64,000 bases of DNA from Oerskovia douganii (GCF_015142735.1 NZ_JACSPN010000008.1:27488-91487), one strand, 5' to 3'. Positions 7,909-17,076 are shown, counted from the first letter of the stretch. Translations and numbers: made by a program. Notes: generated by a model from the letters alone, not told the origin.

Positions 7909-8958
7909 ATGAGAGGCGAGTACAAGGTTCCCGGTGGCAAGCTCGTGGCGGTCGACGTCGAGACGGACGACGGGAGGCTGTCCCGCGTCGCGCTGAGCGG
8001 AGACTTCTTCCTCGAGCCCGACGACGCGCTCGACGACATCAACGCGGCGCTGACCGGCCTGCCCGAGACGTCGACCGTGGCCGACCTGACCCGCGCGGTC
8101 GAGGCGGTCCTCACGGACGACATCACCATGGTCGGATTCTCGCCCGAGGCCGTCGCGATCGCCGTGCGCCGGGCGCTCGGGCACGCGACCGGCTGGGACG
8201 ACCACGTGTTCGAGATCATCCACGAGGGCCCCGAGCAGCCCGCGATGCACCTCGCGCTCGACCAGGTCCTCACCGAGGAGCTCGACGCGGGTCGACGCGG
8301 TCCGACCCTGCGCATCTGGGAGTGGGGGGCGCCCGCCGTCATCATCGGGTCGTTCCAGTCCCTCAGGAACGAGGTGGACCCCGAGGGGGCCGCGAAGCAC
8401 GGCATCACCGTGGTGCGCCGGATCTCGGGCGGCGGCGCCATGTTCGTCGAGCCGGGCAACACCATCACCTACTCCTTGACGGTCCCCGCCTCGCTCGTCG
8501 AGGGCCTGAGCTTCGAGCGCTCGTACGCGTTCCTCGACGACTGGGTGCTGGGCGCGCTCGCCGACGTCGGCGTGAACGCCACGTACAAGCCGCTCAACGA
8601 CATCGCGTCCCCGGCCGGGAAGATCGCGGGCGCCGCGCAGAAGCGCCTGCGCGGGGGAGCGGTGCTGCACCACGTGACCATGGCGTACGACATCGACGCC
8701 GACAAGATGCTCGAGGTCCTGCGCATCGGCCGCGAGAAGATGAGCGACAAGGGCACCAAGAGCGCGAACAAGCGCGTCGACCCGGTGCGCTCGCAGACCG
8801 GCATGGCGCGCGAGGAGGTCATCGAGGCCTTCAAGGCGCACTTCCGCTCGCGGTACCGCACGGTCGACGGTGCGGTGACGCCCGAGGAGCGGGCACAGGC
8901 CGAGGAGCTCGTCCGGACGAAGTTCGGCACCGAGGAGTGGACCGCGCGCGTGCCGTGA
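7909..8958 (+). CDS. lplA: Lipoate-protein ligase family protein
   Basis: 349 residues in two parts. Residues ~1-85 resemble the small LplA accessory (C-terminal-like) domain placed at the N-terminus. The catalytic BPL/LplA domain spans ~105-300, with AMHLALDQVL, the RRISGGGAMF nucleotide/lipoyl-adenylate motif and the NDIASPAGKIAGAAQKR lysine loop. It should attach lipoate (or octanoate) to E2 and GcvH domains. The ATG at 7909 follows a short GGAG-like site. It lies alone between the two arms of the amino-sugar locus and ends at a strong hairpin, so it is probably its own transcription unit. A link to muramic acid use is not evident. Confidence 0.87.
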   Translation: MRGEYKVPGGKLVAVDVETDDGRLSRVALSGDFFLEPDDALDDINAALTGLPETSTVADLTRAVEAVLTDDITMVGFSPEAVAIAVRRALGHATGWDDHVFEIIHEGPEQPAMHLALDQVLTEELDAGRRGPTLRIWEWGAPAVIIGSFQSLRNEVDPEGAAKHGITVVRRISGGGAMFVEPGNTITYSLTVPASLVEGLSFERSYAFLDDWVLGALADVGVNATYKPLNDIASPAGKIAGAAQKRLRGGAVLHHVTMAYDIDADKMLEVLRIGREKMSDKGTKSANKRVDPVRSQTGMAREEVIEAFKAHFRSRYRTVDGAVTPEERAQAEELVRTKFGTEEWTARVP

Positions 8959-8968
8959 CGCGCTGAGG

Positions 8969-9006
8969 GCGCGCCCCGGCCCGCGCGGACGCGGGCCGGG
9001 GCGCGC
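8969..9006 (+). terminator. GC-rich hairpin terminator after the lipoate ligase
   Basis: A perfect 17-bp stem (8969-8985 with 8990-9006) closes a 4-nt loop 10 nt after the stop codon. There is no T-tract. It separates the ligase from the transporter operon. Confidence 0.75.
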
Positions 9007-9124
9007 TCCGGCGTGCGGCCGCACCGCGGTCCCTGGCGCGCCGAGGTCACCAACAGGTCACAACTTCTCGCCGGGCTTCCTTCTGCCCGGCCGTGGCGGT
9101 AATCTTCACGACAACCCAGCCTGA

Positions 9125-9139
9125 TGTAAGTTTGTTTCA
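9125..9139. promoter_or_regulatory. Candidate RpiR-type site upstream of the transporter operon
   Basis: An AT-rich stretch contains TGTAA and TTTCA as an imperfect inverted repeat (4 of 5) with a 5-nt spacer, about 100 nt before the binding-protein start. It shares TTTCAGA with the candidate operator region at 7694-7705 upstream of the regulator's own operon. This is the best candidate for joint control of both arms, but the match is short. Confidence 0.35.
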
Positions 9140-9242
9140 GAGTCGAAGGGTGCCGACTGTCCGGCGCCCGTGCGAACGATCAGGTCCGCAGGGACGAACG
9201 GCTGGCCGCGACGCGGCCGCCGACCAGAAAGGAAGTCACGGC

Positions 9243-10550
9243 ATGCAGCGACGCAGCACGGTGGCCGTCACGGGCACACTCCTCCTGGCGCTCGGCCTCA
9301 CCGCGTGTGGCGGCGGGGACAACGGCGGCGGCGAGGCCGCGGGGGACGCAGCCTCCGCCGACCACTCCGGCGAGACCCTCACGGTCTGGATCATGGAGGG
9401 CACCAACCCCGACAGGGACGCGTTCTTCGACGAGGTCACCACCGCTTTCAAGGAAGAGACCGGTGCAGACCTCCAGATCGAGTTCCAGCCGTGGGCCAGC
9501 GCCCACGACAAGTTCACGACCTCCATCGCGGGCAACACCACCCCGGACGTCGCGGAGCTCGGCACCACGTGGACCGGAGAGTTCGCCGACGTCGGCGCAC
9601 TGACCGACCTGTCCGACAAGATCAAGGAAGCGGGCCTCGAGGAGGACCTCGTCCCCGGTCTGGTCGAGTCCGCGACGCTCGACGGAGCCCAGTACGGCAT
9701 GCCCTGGTACGCCGGGGTGCGCTCGGTGGTCTACCGCAAGGACCTCTTCGAGGCGGCGGGCATCGAGGTCCCGACCACCTGGGCCGAGCTCCAGGCCGCG
9801 GGCGAGGCCCTCAAGGCCGCGAACCCCGGCCTGATCCCCTTCCCCGTCGCGGGCGACAGCCAGTACGGCGCCATGCCCTTCGTCTGGGGCGCCGGCGGCG
9901 ACCTGGCCGCCAAGGACGGCGACACCTGGACGTCCGAGATCGCCTCTGCCGACTCCGTCAAGGGGCTCGAGTTCTACACGGGCCTCGCGACCAGCGCGGG
10001 ACTGTCGACCGCGGCTGCCACGACGTGGAAGGAGACGGATCTCCTGTCCAACTTCGAGCAGGGCAACGTCGGCATGATGATCTCCGGCAGCTGGACCCCC
10101 GGCAAGATCGTCGCGGACGTCCCGGACATGGCCGACAAGATCGGCGCGTTCCCCATCCCGGGCGAGACCGAGGGCCTCTCGGACTCCTTCCTGGGAGGGT
10201 CGCACCTGGGTGTCTTCGCGGCCAGCGAGAAGCAGGACCTCGCGTGGGAGTTCGTCGAGATGATGACGACGGGCGAGTTCGCCGAGGCGTGGGGTGAGCA
10301 GTCGGGCTACTTCCCGGGGCAGACCTCGCTCCTGGAGAAGGTCATCGAGGCGAACGACCCGCTCGTCGCACCGTTCGCCCAGCAGATGGTCGAGGCCGGC
10401 GCCTCCGTCCCCGTGACGCCGCTCTACGGTCAGATCCAGGGCAAGAAGACGGTCGAGACCATGCTGCAGTCGATCCTCTCGGGCAGCGCCACGGTGCAGG
10501 AGGCCGCCGACACCGCGGCCGCCGACATGAACGAGACCTTCGGGTCCTGA
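9243..10550 (+). CDS. Sugar ABC transporter substrate-binding lipoprotein
   Basis: 435 residues of the extracellular solute-binding protein family 1. A lipoprotein signal peptide (MQRRSTVAVTGTLLLALGL then TAC, acylated Cys22) is followed by a Gly/Glu-rich linker and a periplasmic-binding fold from ~45 (TLTVWIMEGTNPDRDAFF, then FKEETGADLQIEFQPW). A longer in-frame start at 9093 is rejected because the ATG at 9243 has a strong GAAAGGAAG site and an N-terminal signal. It is first of six genes with spacings of 7 nt or overlaps. The downstream NagZ, AnmK and MurQ suggest the ligand is a MurNAc- or GlcNAc-MurNAc-containing sugar (inference). Confidence 0.92.
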   Translation: MQRRSTVAVTGTLLLALGLTACGGGDNGGGEAAGDAASADHSGETLTVWIMEGTNPDRDAFFDEVTTAFKEETGADLQIEFQPWASAHDKFTTSIAGNTTPDVAELGTTWTGEFADVGALTDLSDKIKEAGLEEDLVPGLVESATLDGAQYGMPWYAGVRSVVYRKDLFEAAGIEVPTTWAELQAAGEALKAANPGLIPFPVAGDSQYGAMPFVWGAGGDLAAKDGDTWTSEIASADSVKGLEFYTGLATSAGLSTAAATTWKETDLLSNFEQGNVGMMISGSWTPGKIVADVPDMADKIGAFPIPGETEGLSDSFLGGSHLGVFAASEKQDLAWEFVEMMTTGEFAEAWGEQSGYFPGQTSLLEKVIEANDPLVAPFAQQMVEAGASVPVTPLYGQIQGKKTVETMLQSILSGSATVQEAADTAAADMNETFGS

Positions 10551-10557
10551 CGAGCCC

Positions 10558-11595
10558 ATGGCAGATCTGCACCCGGTTCCCGGTGCGTCGGCCGACCAGC
10601 TGACGCGCCGGGACCCGGCCCCGCCCCCCTCGTCCACCGCCGGCCCCACCGCCGGCGGCCCGCGCCGCGGCGCAGGCCTGCACGGCATGCACGGCGTGCT
10701 CGGCCACAGGTCGCCGATCCGACCGTGGCTGCTCCTCGCTCCCGCGCTCGCCGTCCTCGGCGTCCTGCTCCTGTGGCCGCTCGCCCGCGTCGTGATGATC
10801 TCGCTGCAGGACTACGGCCTGCGCCAGATCGCCTCGGGAGAGTCGAACTACATCGGGTTCGACAACTACGCCGCGATCTTCGGCGACTCGTTCCTGTGGA
10901 CCGTCGTCCTGCCCAACACGATCGGCTTCGCGGTCGCGTGCGTGGTGCTGACCGTCGTCCTGGGGACGGCCGTCGCACTGTTCCTCAACAACCTGGGGAC
11001 GTTCTGGCGCACGATCTGCTCGACCGCGATCATGGTCGCCTGGGCCGTGCCCGCCATCACGGGCACCTACGTGTGGATCTGGATCTTCGACCCGCTCAAC
11101 GGCCTGGTCTCCTCGGTGCTCGACTCGGTCGGGCTGATCGACCCGGCGACCACGAACTGGTTCACCGAGCGCCTGAGCTTCTACGCGATCGCGACCCTCA
11201 ACGTCGTGCACCACGGGTTCCCGTTCGTCGCCATCACGGTCCTCGCGGGCCTGCTGACGATCCCCAAGGAGCTGCACGAGGCCGCGATGATGGACGGTGC
11301 CACGCCCTGGCGCCGGTTCTGGACCATCACCGCGCCGATCCTGCGCCCCGTCTTCGCGGTCGTCACGATCCTGTCGACCATCTGGGACTTCAAGGTCTTC
11401 ACGCAGATCTACCTCATGCCGGGGGGCAACGGCGGCAACAAGGACGTCTTCAACCTCGGCGTGTGGTCGTACATCCAGTCCTTCGCGCAGGGCAAGTACG
11501 GGATGGGCTCGGCGATCGCCGTGCTGCTCACCCTGATCCTGCTCGGGATCACCGTCGTGTACATGCGCACCCTGTTCAAGGAGGAGGAGCTGTGA
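10558..11595 (+). CDS. Sugar ABC transporter permease, MalF type
   Basis: 345 residues. A variable, Pro/Gly-rich cytoplasmic N-terminus of ~45 residues precedes six transmembrane helices. The ATPase-docking EAA loop is seen as ELHEAAMMDGATPWRRFW near residue 240. The ATG at 10558 lies 7 nt after the binding-protein stop, and the gene overlaps the next permease by GTGA. No ATP-binding subunit is encoded nearby, so energy presumably comes from a shared MsiK-like ATPase elsewhere, a known arrangement for actinobacterial sugar importers. Confidence 0.93.
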   Translation: MADLHPVPGASADQLTRRDPAPPPSSTAGPTAGGPRRGAGLHGMHGVLGHRSPIRPWLLLAPALAVLGVLLLWPLARVVMISLQDYGLRQIASGESNYIGFDNYAAIFGDSFLWTVVLPNTIGFAVACVVLTVVLGTAVALFLNNLGTFWRTICSTAIMVAWAVPAITGTYVWIWIFDPLNGLVSSVLDSVGLIDPATTNWFTERLSFYAIATLNVVHHGFPFVAITVLAGLLTIPKELHEAAMMDGATPWRRFWTITAPILRPVFAVVTILSTIWDFKVFTQIYLMPGGNGGNKDVFNLGVWSYIQSFAQGKYGMGSAIAVLLTLILLGITVVYMRTLFKEEEL

Positions 11596-12521
11596 GCGCC
11601 CTGACCGGCACCCCGTCCAGCACCCCGCGGTCGGCCGCCCGCACGCCCGGGTCCGGGGCGCCCGGCGACCGCGTACCCCAGGTCCTGCGCGTCAAGGCGC
11701 GCAAGCGCCCCCTGCCCACCGCGGGCAAGGTCGTCGGCATCGTCGCGCTGCTCGTCTTCGCGCTGTTCCCGGCCTACTGGATGTTCTCCTCGGCGATCGA
11801 CCCGGAGGCCCCGACGCGCGGCGCCCGGCTCCTGCCCGCGGGTGTCACGTGGGACAACTTCGTGACCGTGATCGACGACGGCGGGTTCGGCGCCTACCTG
11901 CGCAACTCGATCGTCGTCGCGGTCGGCGCGGTCGTGTTCTCGTCGGTGCTCGCGCTGCTCGCGGCCGTCGCGGTGAGCCGCTTCAGGTTCCGGTTCCGCA
12001 AGGCGATCCTCGTGCTCGTCCTCATGGTGCAGATGGTGCCGCTCGAGGCGCTCGTCATCCCGCTGTTCCTGCAGATGCGCACCCTCGGCATGCTCAACTC
12101 GCTCCTGGGCCTGACGATCGTGTACATCGCCTTCTCGCTGTCGTTCGCGATCTGGATGCTGCGCGGCTTCGTCGCGGCCGTCCCGGTCGAGCTCGAGGAG
12201 GCCGCGTACCTCGACGGCGCGTCGTGGGGTCGCATGTTCTGGAAGATCTTGCTTCCCCTGGTCGCTCCCGGCGTCGTCGCCACGAGCGTCTTCTCGTTCA
12301 TCACGGCGTGGAACGAGTTCATCTTCGCCCTGACGTTCCTCCAGCAGTCGGCCAAGTACACCGTGCCGATCGGACTGCAGAAGTTCTTCGGCGAGAACAC
12401 GACCGACTGGGGCGCCGTCATGGCCGCCTCGACCCTCATCACGCTGCCCGTGATCGTCTTCTTCGTCCTCGTGCAGCGCAACCTGTCCTCCGGCCTGACC
12501 GCCGGGTCGGTGAAGGGATGA
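11592..12521 (+). CDS. Sugar ABC transporter permease, MalG type
   Basis: 309 residues, six predicted helices. The EAA loop appears as ELEEAAYLDGASWGRMFWK (~residues 198-216), typical of MalG-type permeases, which also end with a polar C-terminal tail as here (SSGLTAGSVKG). The GTG start overlaps the MalF-type stop as GTGA, and its own stop overlaps the nagZ ATG as ATGA, so translation is coupled on both sides. Confidence 0.93.
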   Translation: MSALTGTPSSTPRSAARTPGSGAPGDRVPQVLRVKARKRPLPTAGKVVGIVALLVFALFPAYWMFSSAIDPEAPTRGARLLPAGVTWDNFVTVIDDGGFGAYLRNSIVVAVGAVVFSSVLALLAAVAVSRFRFRFRKAILVLVLMVQMVPLEALVIPLFLQMRTLGMLNSLLGLTIVYIAFSLSFAIWMLRGFVAAVPVELEEAAYLDGASWGRMFWKILLPLVAPGVVATSVFSFITAWNEFIFALTFLQQSAKYTVPIGLQKFFGENTTDWGAVMAASTLITLPVIVFFVLVQRNLSSGLTAGSVKG

Positions 12522-14068
12522 CCACCGTGCACCACGACGCGCTGCGCGCCGTCAACGGCGTCCTGCTCCCCGGTTTCACGGGGACGGACGCCCCCGCCTG
12601 GCTGCTCTCGGCCTGCGAGCAGGGGCTCGCCGGCGTCATCTACTTCGCGCAGAACACGCCCGACGTCGCCACGACCGCCCGGCTCTCGGCGCACCTCCAC
12701 GAGGTCTCGCCCGACCTCCTGGTCGCGGTCGACGAGGAGGGCGGGGACGTGAGCCGGCTCGAGGCCGGCACGGGCTCGAGCATCCCGGGGGCTGCGGCCC
12801 TGGGGGTCGTCGACGACGAGGACCTGACCGAGCGCGTCGCGCTCGCCCTCGGGCGCCTGCTCGCCGCGACCGGCGTGGACCTCGACCTCGCGCCCGTGCT
12901 CGACGTCAACTCCCGCACCGAGAACCCCGTCGTGGGCGTCCGTGCGTTCGGCGCGACTCCCGAGCGCGTGGCGCGGCACGGGGCCGCGTTCACGCGCGGC
13001 CTCCACCGGGCCGGCGTCGGGGCCTGCGGCAAGCACTTCCCGGGCCACGGGGCGACCGACGTCGACTCCCACCTGTCGCTGCCCGTGGTCGACGACCCGC
13101 TCGCCACGATCCGCGAGCGCGACCTGCCGCCGTTCGTGCGGGCCTTCGAGCCCGACGTCGACCTCGACTCGATCATGACCGCGCACCTGCTGGTCCCCGC
13201 GATCGGTCCGCGCCCGGTGTCGCTCGAGCCGGCCGCGGCGGCCCTCGCCCGCGAGCTGGGCTTCGACGGCCCGATCATCACGGACGCGCTCGACATGGGT
13301 GCGGTCACGGGCGACGACGGGATCGGGGAGGTCGCGGTCCAGGCCGTCGAGGCCGGGGCCGACCTGCTGTGCCTCGGCACCACGGTCGGCCGCGACGACG
13401 AGGCCCTGTTCCGCCAGGCGCAGGCCGCGCTCCTCGCGGCCGTCGAGCAGGGCCGGGTCACGATCGAGCGCCTGCGCGAGTCCGGCGCCCGCACCGCCCG
13501 CATGCTGCGCCGGGTGCGCGACCGCCAGGTCGCCGCGGGCTTGACCTGCGGTCCCGCCGAGGCGACGGCCGCGCTCGAGGCGCTCGCCGCCGTCGGGCAG
13601 GAGGCGGCCGAGCGGGCCGTGCGCACCCACGGGCCGGCCGCGCACCTCGACCCGTCGGGCCCCGCGCCCGACGTCGTCGACCTGCGCCAGCGGTTCGACC
13701 ACGCTGCCGGGCGCACCGCGCAGCACGTCCAGACCGCGCTCCTCGCAGCCTTCCCCGACGCGAGGGTCCACGCGCTCAGCGACCCGGCGGGGTGGGAGAC
13801 CGTGCTCGTCGAGGTCGCGACGAGCGTGGGCCGCCCTCTGGTCGCCATCACGCGCGAACCCGTCCCCGGCAGCGGGGAGGCGGCGACGCTCGACGTCCTG
13901 CGCGCCGCGCGCCCCGACCTCGTCGTGGTGCACACCGGCTTCCCCGACGCGGTCCCCGCCTGGTTCGACGACCGGACCACCGTGGTCGTGGCGTGCGGCA
14001 CGGGGCGCGCCAACGCACGCGCCGCCGTCGGGCAGCTGACCGCGCTCACCTCGGAGGTGTCCCGATGA
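12518..14068 (+). CDS. nagZ: Beta-N-acetylhexosaminidase, glycoside hydrolase family 3
   Basis: 516 residues. The GH3 TIM barrel (~1-340) carries the NagZ signature KHFPGHGATDVDSH, whose Asp-His pair is the general acid/base, and the nucleophile region ITDALDMGAV. A second alpha/beta domain (~380-516) makes this the long two-domain form, unlike the ~340-residue E. coli enzyme. No signal peptide is present, so it acts in the cytoplasm, splitting imported GlcNAc-MurNAc or GlcNAc-anhydroMurNAc. That fits its place between the importer and AnmK/MurQ. It is coupled by ATGA overlaps to both neighbours. Confidence 0.92.
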   Translation: MTTVHHDALRAVNGVLLPGFTGTDAPAWLLSACEQGLAGVIYFAQNTPDVATTARLSAHLHEVSPDLLVAVDEEGGDVSRLEAGTGSSIPGAAALGVVDDEDLTERVALALGRLLAATGVDLDLAPVLDVNSRTENPVVGVRAFGATPERVARHGAAFTRGLHRAGVGACGKHFPGHGATDVDSHLSLPVVDDPLATIRERDLPPFVRAFEPDVDLDSIMTAHLLVPAIGPRPVSLEPAAAALARELGFDGPIITDALDMGAVTGDDGIGEVAVQAVEAGADLLCLGTTVGRDDEALFRQAQAALLAAVEQGRVTIERLRESGARTARMLRRVRDRQVAAGLTCGPAEATAALEALAAVGQEAAERAVRTHGPAAHLDPSGPAPDVVDLRQRFDHAAGRTAQHVQTALLAAFPDARVHALSDPAGWETVLVEVATSVGRPLVAITREPVPGSGEAATLDVLRAARPDLVVVHTGFPDAVPAWFDDRTTVVVACGTGRANARAAVGQLTALTSEVSR

Positions 14069-15345
14069 TCGTCCTCGGCCTGTCCTCCGGCACCTCCGTC
14101 GACGCGATCGACGCCGCCGCCGCGGACTTCCACCTCGGCCCCGACGGGGTGCTGCGCATGCGGCCCCTCGGGCACACCGAGTACGAGTGGCCCGCCGCGC
14201 TGCGCGAACGCATCCTCAAGGCCTTGCCACCCGCCGCGGTCGACATGGGCGAGGTCACGCAGCTCGACACGCTCATCGGGCAGGAGTTCGGCAAGGCCGG
14301 ACGCCAGGCCGTCGACGACGTCGCGGGCGGTGACGTCGACCTCGTCGCGTCGCACGGGCAGACGCTCTACCACTGGGTCGTCGGAGCCCGCGCGCACGGC
14401 AGCCTCCAGCTCGGCAACGCCGCCTGGATCGCCGAGCGCACCCGGCGCCCCGTCATCAGCGACTTCCGCGTCGCCGACATCGCCGCGGGCGGCCAGGGCG
14501 CGCCCCTCGTGAGCGTGCTCGACGCGCTGTGGCTCGGCCGCGACCCGCAGTCGCCCGACGGCGCGCCCGCCGGGCTCAGCGCCGCGCTCAACATCGGCGG
14601 GATCGCGAACGTCACGCTCGTCGGCGAGGTCGAGGCGCCCGTGACCGGGTGGGACACCGGCCCCGGCAACTGCCTCGTCGACCTCGCCGCGCACGCCCTC
14701 ACCGGCGAGCCCTTCGACCGCGACGGCGTCCTGGGCGCCGCCGGGACCGTGGACCAGGTCGCGCTGCGCGCCCTGCTCGACGACCCCTACTTCGCGGCCA
14801 GGGCCCCCAAGTCGACCGGTCGCGAGCTGTTCGACGCGACCTACGTGCCGCGCAAGCTCGCGTCGGTGCGTCCCGACCTCACGGGGCCCGACCTCGTCGC
14901 GACCCTCACCGAGCTGACCGCCGTCACCGTCGTGGAGGGGCTGCTCGCCGTCGCCGGTGCACAGCAGGGTGCCGCCGACCAGCGCGTGCGCCGCGTCGTC
15001 GTCTCCGGAGGTGGCGCCCACAACCCGACGCTGATCGCCCGGCTGCGCACCCACCTGCCCGACGGCTGCGAGCTCCTCACGGCCGACCAGCTCGGCATGC
15101 CGATCGACGCCAAGGAGGCGTACCTGTTCGCGCTCCTGGGCTTCCTCTCGGCCCACGGCGTCGCCGGGACCGCCCAGGGCGCGCAGCGTCGTCGCTCGAC
15201 CGGGGCCCGCCGCGCCGCGGTCCTCGGATCGCTCACCCCGCCCACCCCGCTCGTCTGGCCCGCGTCCTCCGGACCCATCCGCCGGCTCGTGCTGGCCAAC
15301 ACCCCGTTCGGGCTCGCCCCGATGCCGAAGGGAACGCACCGATGA
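14065..15345 (+). CDS. anmK: Anhydro-N-acetylmuramic acid kinase
   Basis: 426 residues (E. coli AnmK about 370). GLSSGTSVDAIDAAAADF at the N-terminus is the ATP phosphate motif. SHGQT, LNIGGIANVT, DTGPGNCLVD and VVSGGGAHNPTL are all in family order. The enzyme hydrolyses the 1,6-anhydro bond and phosphorylates C6, giving MurNAc-6-phosphate for MurQ. A ~35-residue extra tail follows the kinase core. Overlaps nagZ and murQ by ATGA. Confidence 0.94.
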   Translation: MIVLGLSSGTSVDAIDAAAADFHLGPDGVLRMRPLGHTEYEWPAALRERILKALPPAAVDMGEVTQLDTLIGQEFGKAGRQAVDDVAGGDVDLVASHGQTLYHWVVGARAHGSLQLGNAAWIAERTRRPVISDFRVADIAAGGQGAPLVSVLDALWLGRDPQSPDGAPAGLSAALNIGGIANVTLVGEVEAPVTGWDTGPGNCLVDLAAHALTGEPFDRDGVLGAAGTVDQVALRALLDDPYFAARAPKSTGRELFDATYVPRKLASVRPDLTGPDLVATLTELTAVTVVEGLLAVAGAQQGAADQRVRRVVVSGGGAHNPTLIARLRTHLPDGCELLTADQLGMPIDAKEAYLFALLGFLSAHGVAGTAQGAQRRRSTGARRAAVLGSLTPPTPLVWPASSGPIRRLVLANTPFGLAPMPKGTHR

Positions 15346-16316
15346 CCGACACCCGCCCCGCCACCCAGGCAGGACGACCGGCCGGACTCGCCTCCGCCGA
15401 CGACGAGTGGCAGGAGGTGCTCCGGCTCGCGTCACCCACCGAGGAGCGCAACCCGCGCACGACCGACATCGACCTGCTGCCCACGGCCGAGGTCGTGCGC
15501 CGCATCACCGACGAGGACGCGGGCGTCGCCGACGCCGTGCGCGCCCAGGCCGACCGCATCACCGCGGCCGTCGACCTCGCCGTGGCCGCCCTGCGCGGCG
15601 GAGGCAAGGTCCACTACTTCGGGTCCGGCACGTCCGGCCGGCTGGGAGTCCTCGACGCGGTCGAGCTCCTGCCCACGTACGGGGTCGGGGCCGAGTGGTT
15701 CGAGGCGCACCTCGCGGGCGGCGCGGGCGCCATGATGCTCGCGGTCGAAGGGGCCGAGGACGACGTCGAGCGCGGCCGGCGCGACGCCGACCAGGTGCGT
15801 GCGGGCGACCTGGTCGTCGGTCTCGCCGCCAGCGGCCGCACGCCCTACGTGGGCGGAGCGCTCGACGTCGCCCGCGAGCGGGGCGCCGCGACCGTGCTCG
15901 TGAGCGCCAACCCGCAGGCGCGCCTCGCCGCACGCGTCGACGTCGCGATCCTGCTCGACACGGGCCCCGAGGTCGTCACGGGCTCGACCCGCATGAAGGC
16001 CGCCACGGCGCAGAAGCTCGTGCTCAACACCTTCTCCACCGCGACCATGATCCGGCTCGGCAAGACGTACTCGAACCTCATGATCGACGTGCGCCCCACC
16101 AACCAGAAGCTCCGGGCGCGCATCGTGCGCATGCTCGTCCAGGCCACGGGTCTCGGCACGGACGAGTGCGAGCAGGTCCTGCACCGCGCGGACGGCGAGA
16201 TCCAGGTCGCGCTCGTCATGCTGCTCGCGGGGGTCGGGGTCGAGCGGGCGCGCGAGGCCCTGCGCGGGGCCGGAGCGCCCGGCGTGCGCCGCGCGCTCGA
16301 GGCGCTCGGGGCCTGA
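15342..16316 (+). CDS. murQ: N-acetylmuramic acid 6-phosphate etherase
   Basis: 324 residues, normal length for MurQ. The SIS domain shows FGSGTSGRLGVLDAVEL (residues ~89-105), and the family's conserved SPTEERNPRT start and the TGSTRMKAATAQKLVLN motif are present. MurQ cleaves the lactyl ether of MurNAc-6-P to GlcNAc-6-P plus D-lactate. It is last in the six-gene operon; its stop lies 10 nt from the convergent yggS stop with no hairpin between. GlcNAc-6-P deacetylase (nagA) and nagB are not in the window. Confidence 0.95.
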   Translation: MTDTRPATQAGRPAGLASADDEWQEVLRLASPTEERNPRTTDIDLLPTAEVVRRITDEDAGVADAVRAQADRITAAVDLAVAALRGGGKVHYFGSGTSGRLGVLDAVELLPTYGVGAEWFEAHLAGGAGAMMLAVEGAEDDVERGRRDADQVRAGDLVVGLAASGRTPYVGGALDVARERGAATVLVSANPQARLAARVDVAILLDTGPEVVTGSTRMKAATAQKLVLNTFSTATMIRLGKTYSNLMIDVRPTNQKLRARIVRMLVQATGLGTDECEQVLHRADGEIQVALVMLLAGVGVERAREALRGAGAPGVRRALEALGA

Positions 16317-16326
16317 ACGGCGCCGG

Positions 16327-17076
16327 TCAGCCGACGGGAGGGCGGGCCCCGAACACCGCGGTCCCCACGCGCACGACCGTCGCGCCCTCGGCGATCGCCG
16401 CCTCGAGGTCCCCGCTCATGCCCATCGACAGCTCGCGCGCCTCTCCCGTCCCCGGGGCGCCGCTCGCGAGCACCTCGTCACGGATCCGGCGCAGCCGCTC
16501 GAACCCTGCGCGCACGAGCGCCGTGTCGGGGGAGTTCGCGCCGATCGTCATGAAGCCCGTGAGGCGAAGACCCTCCAGGGCCGCGACCTGACGGGAGAGG
16601 TGCGCGGCGCCGTCGGGCCCGACGCCCGCCTTGGACTCCTCGCCCGACACGTTGACCTGGACCATGACGTCGAGCGTGCGGCCCTCGCGTGCGCAACGGC
16701 TCGCGAGCGCCTCGGCCAGCGCGAGCGAGTCGACCGACTCGACGCCCGAGGCCGTGGCCAGGACCTGGTTGACCTTGTTGCGCTGCAGGTGCCCGATCAT
16801 GTGGACCCGGACGCTGCCGTCGGCGACCAGGTCGGCGAGGTCGGGGGCCTTGGCGACGAGCTCCTGGACGCGGTTCTCGCCGATCAGGGTCGCACCCGCG
16901 GCGACGACCTCACGGACCGCCGCGGCGTCCTGAGTCTTGGTCGCGACGAGCAGCTGCACGTCCGTCGGCGCGCGCCCCGCGGCGAGGGCTGCGGCGTCGA
17001 TCCGGGCACGGACCGCGGCGTACCGGTCGGCGATGGTGCGGGGCGGGTCGAGGGGGGTGTCGTGGGGGGAGGGCAC
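16327..17076 (-). CDS. yggS: YggS family pyridoxal-phosphate homeostasis protein
   Basis: 249 residues, the usual length. The PLP-lysine motif is VATKTQ near residue 45, followed by GENRVQEL, MIGHLQRNK, VNVSGEESKAG, GFMTIG and the C-terminal LSMGMSGDLEAAIAEGATVVRVGTAVFG split around the phosphate site. The protein binds PLP without known catalysis and affects amino-acid and B6 balance. The GTG start lies 6 nt after a TAGACT -10 element, so the transcript may be leaderless. Confidence 0.93.
   Translation of the reverse strand: MPSPHDTPLDPPRTIADRYAAVRARIDAAALAAGRAPTDVQLLVATKTQDAAAVREVVAAGATLIGENRVQELVAKAPDLADLVADGSVRVHMIGHLQRNKVNQVLATASGVESVDSLALAEALASRCAREGRTLDVMVQVNVSGEESKAGVGPDGAAHLSRQVAALEGLRLTGFMTIGANSPDTALVRAGFERLRRIRDEVLASGAPGTGEARELSMGMSGDLEAAIAEGATVVRVGTAVFGARPPVG

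Noticed and set aside
12640-15435. 931-residue open frame on the minus strand across nagZ and anmK
   Set aside because: No motif, crosses two genes with coupled starts on the plus strand.
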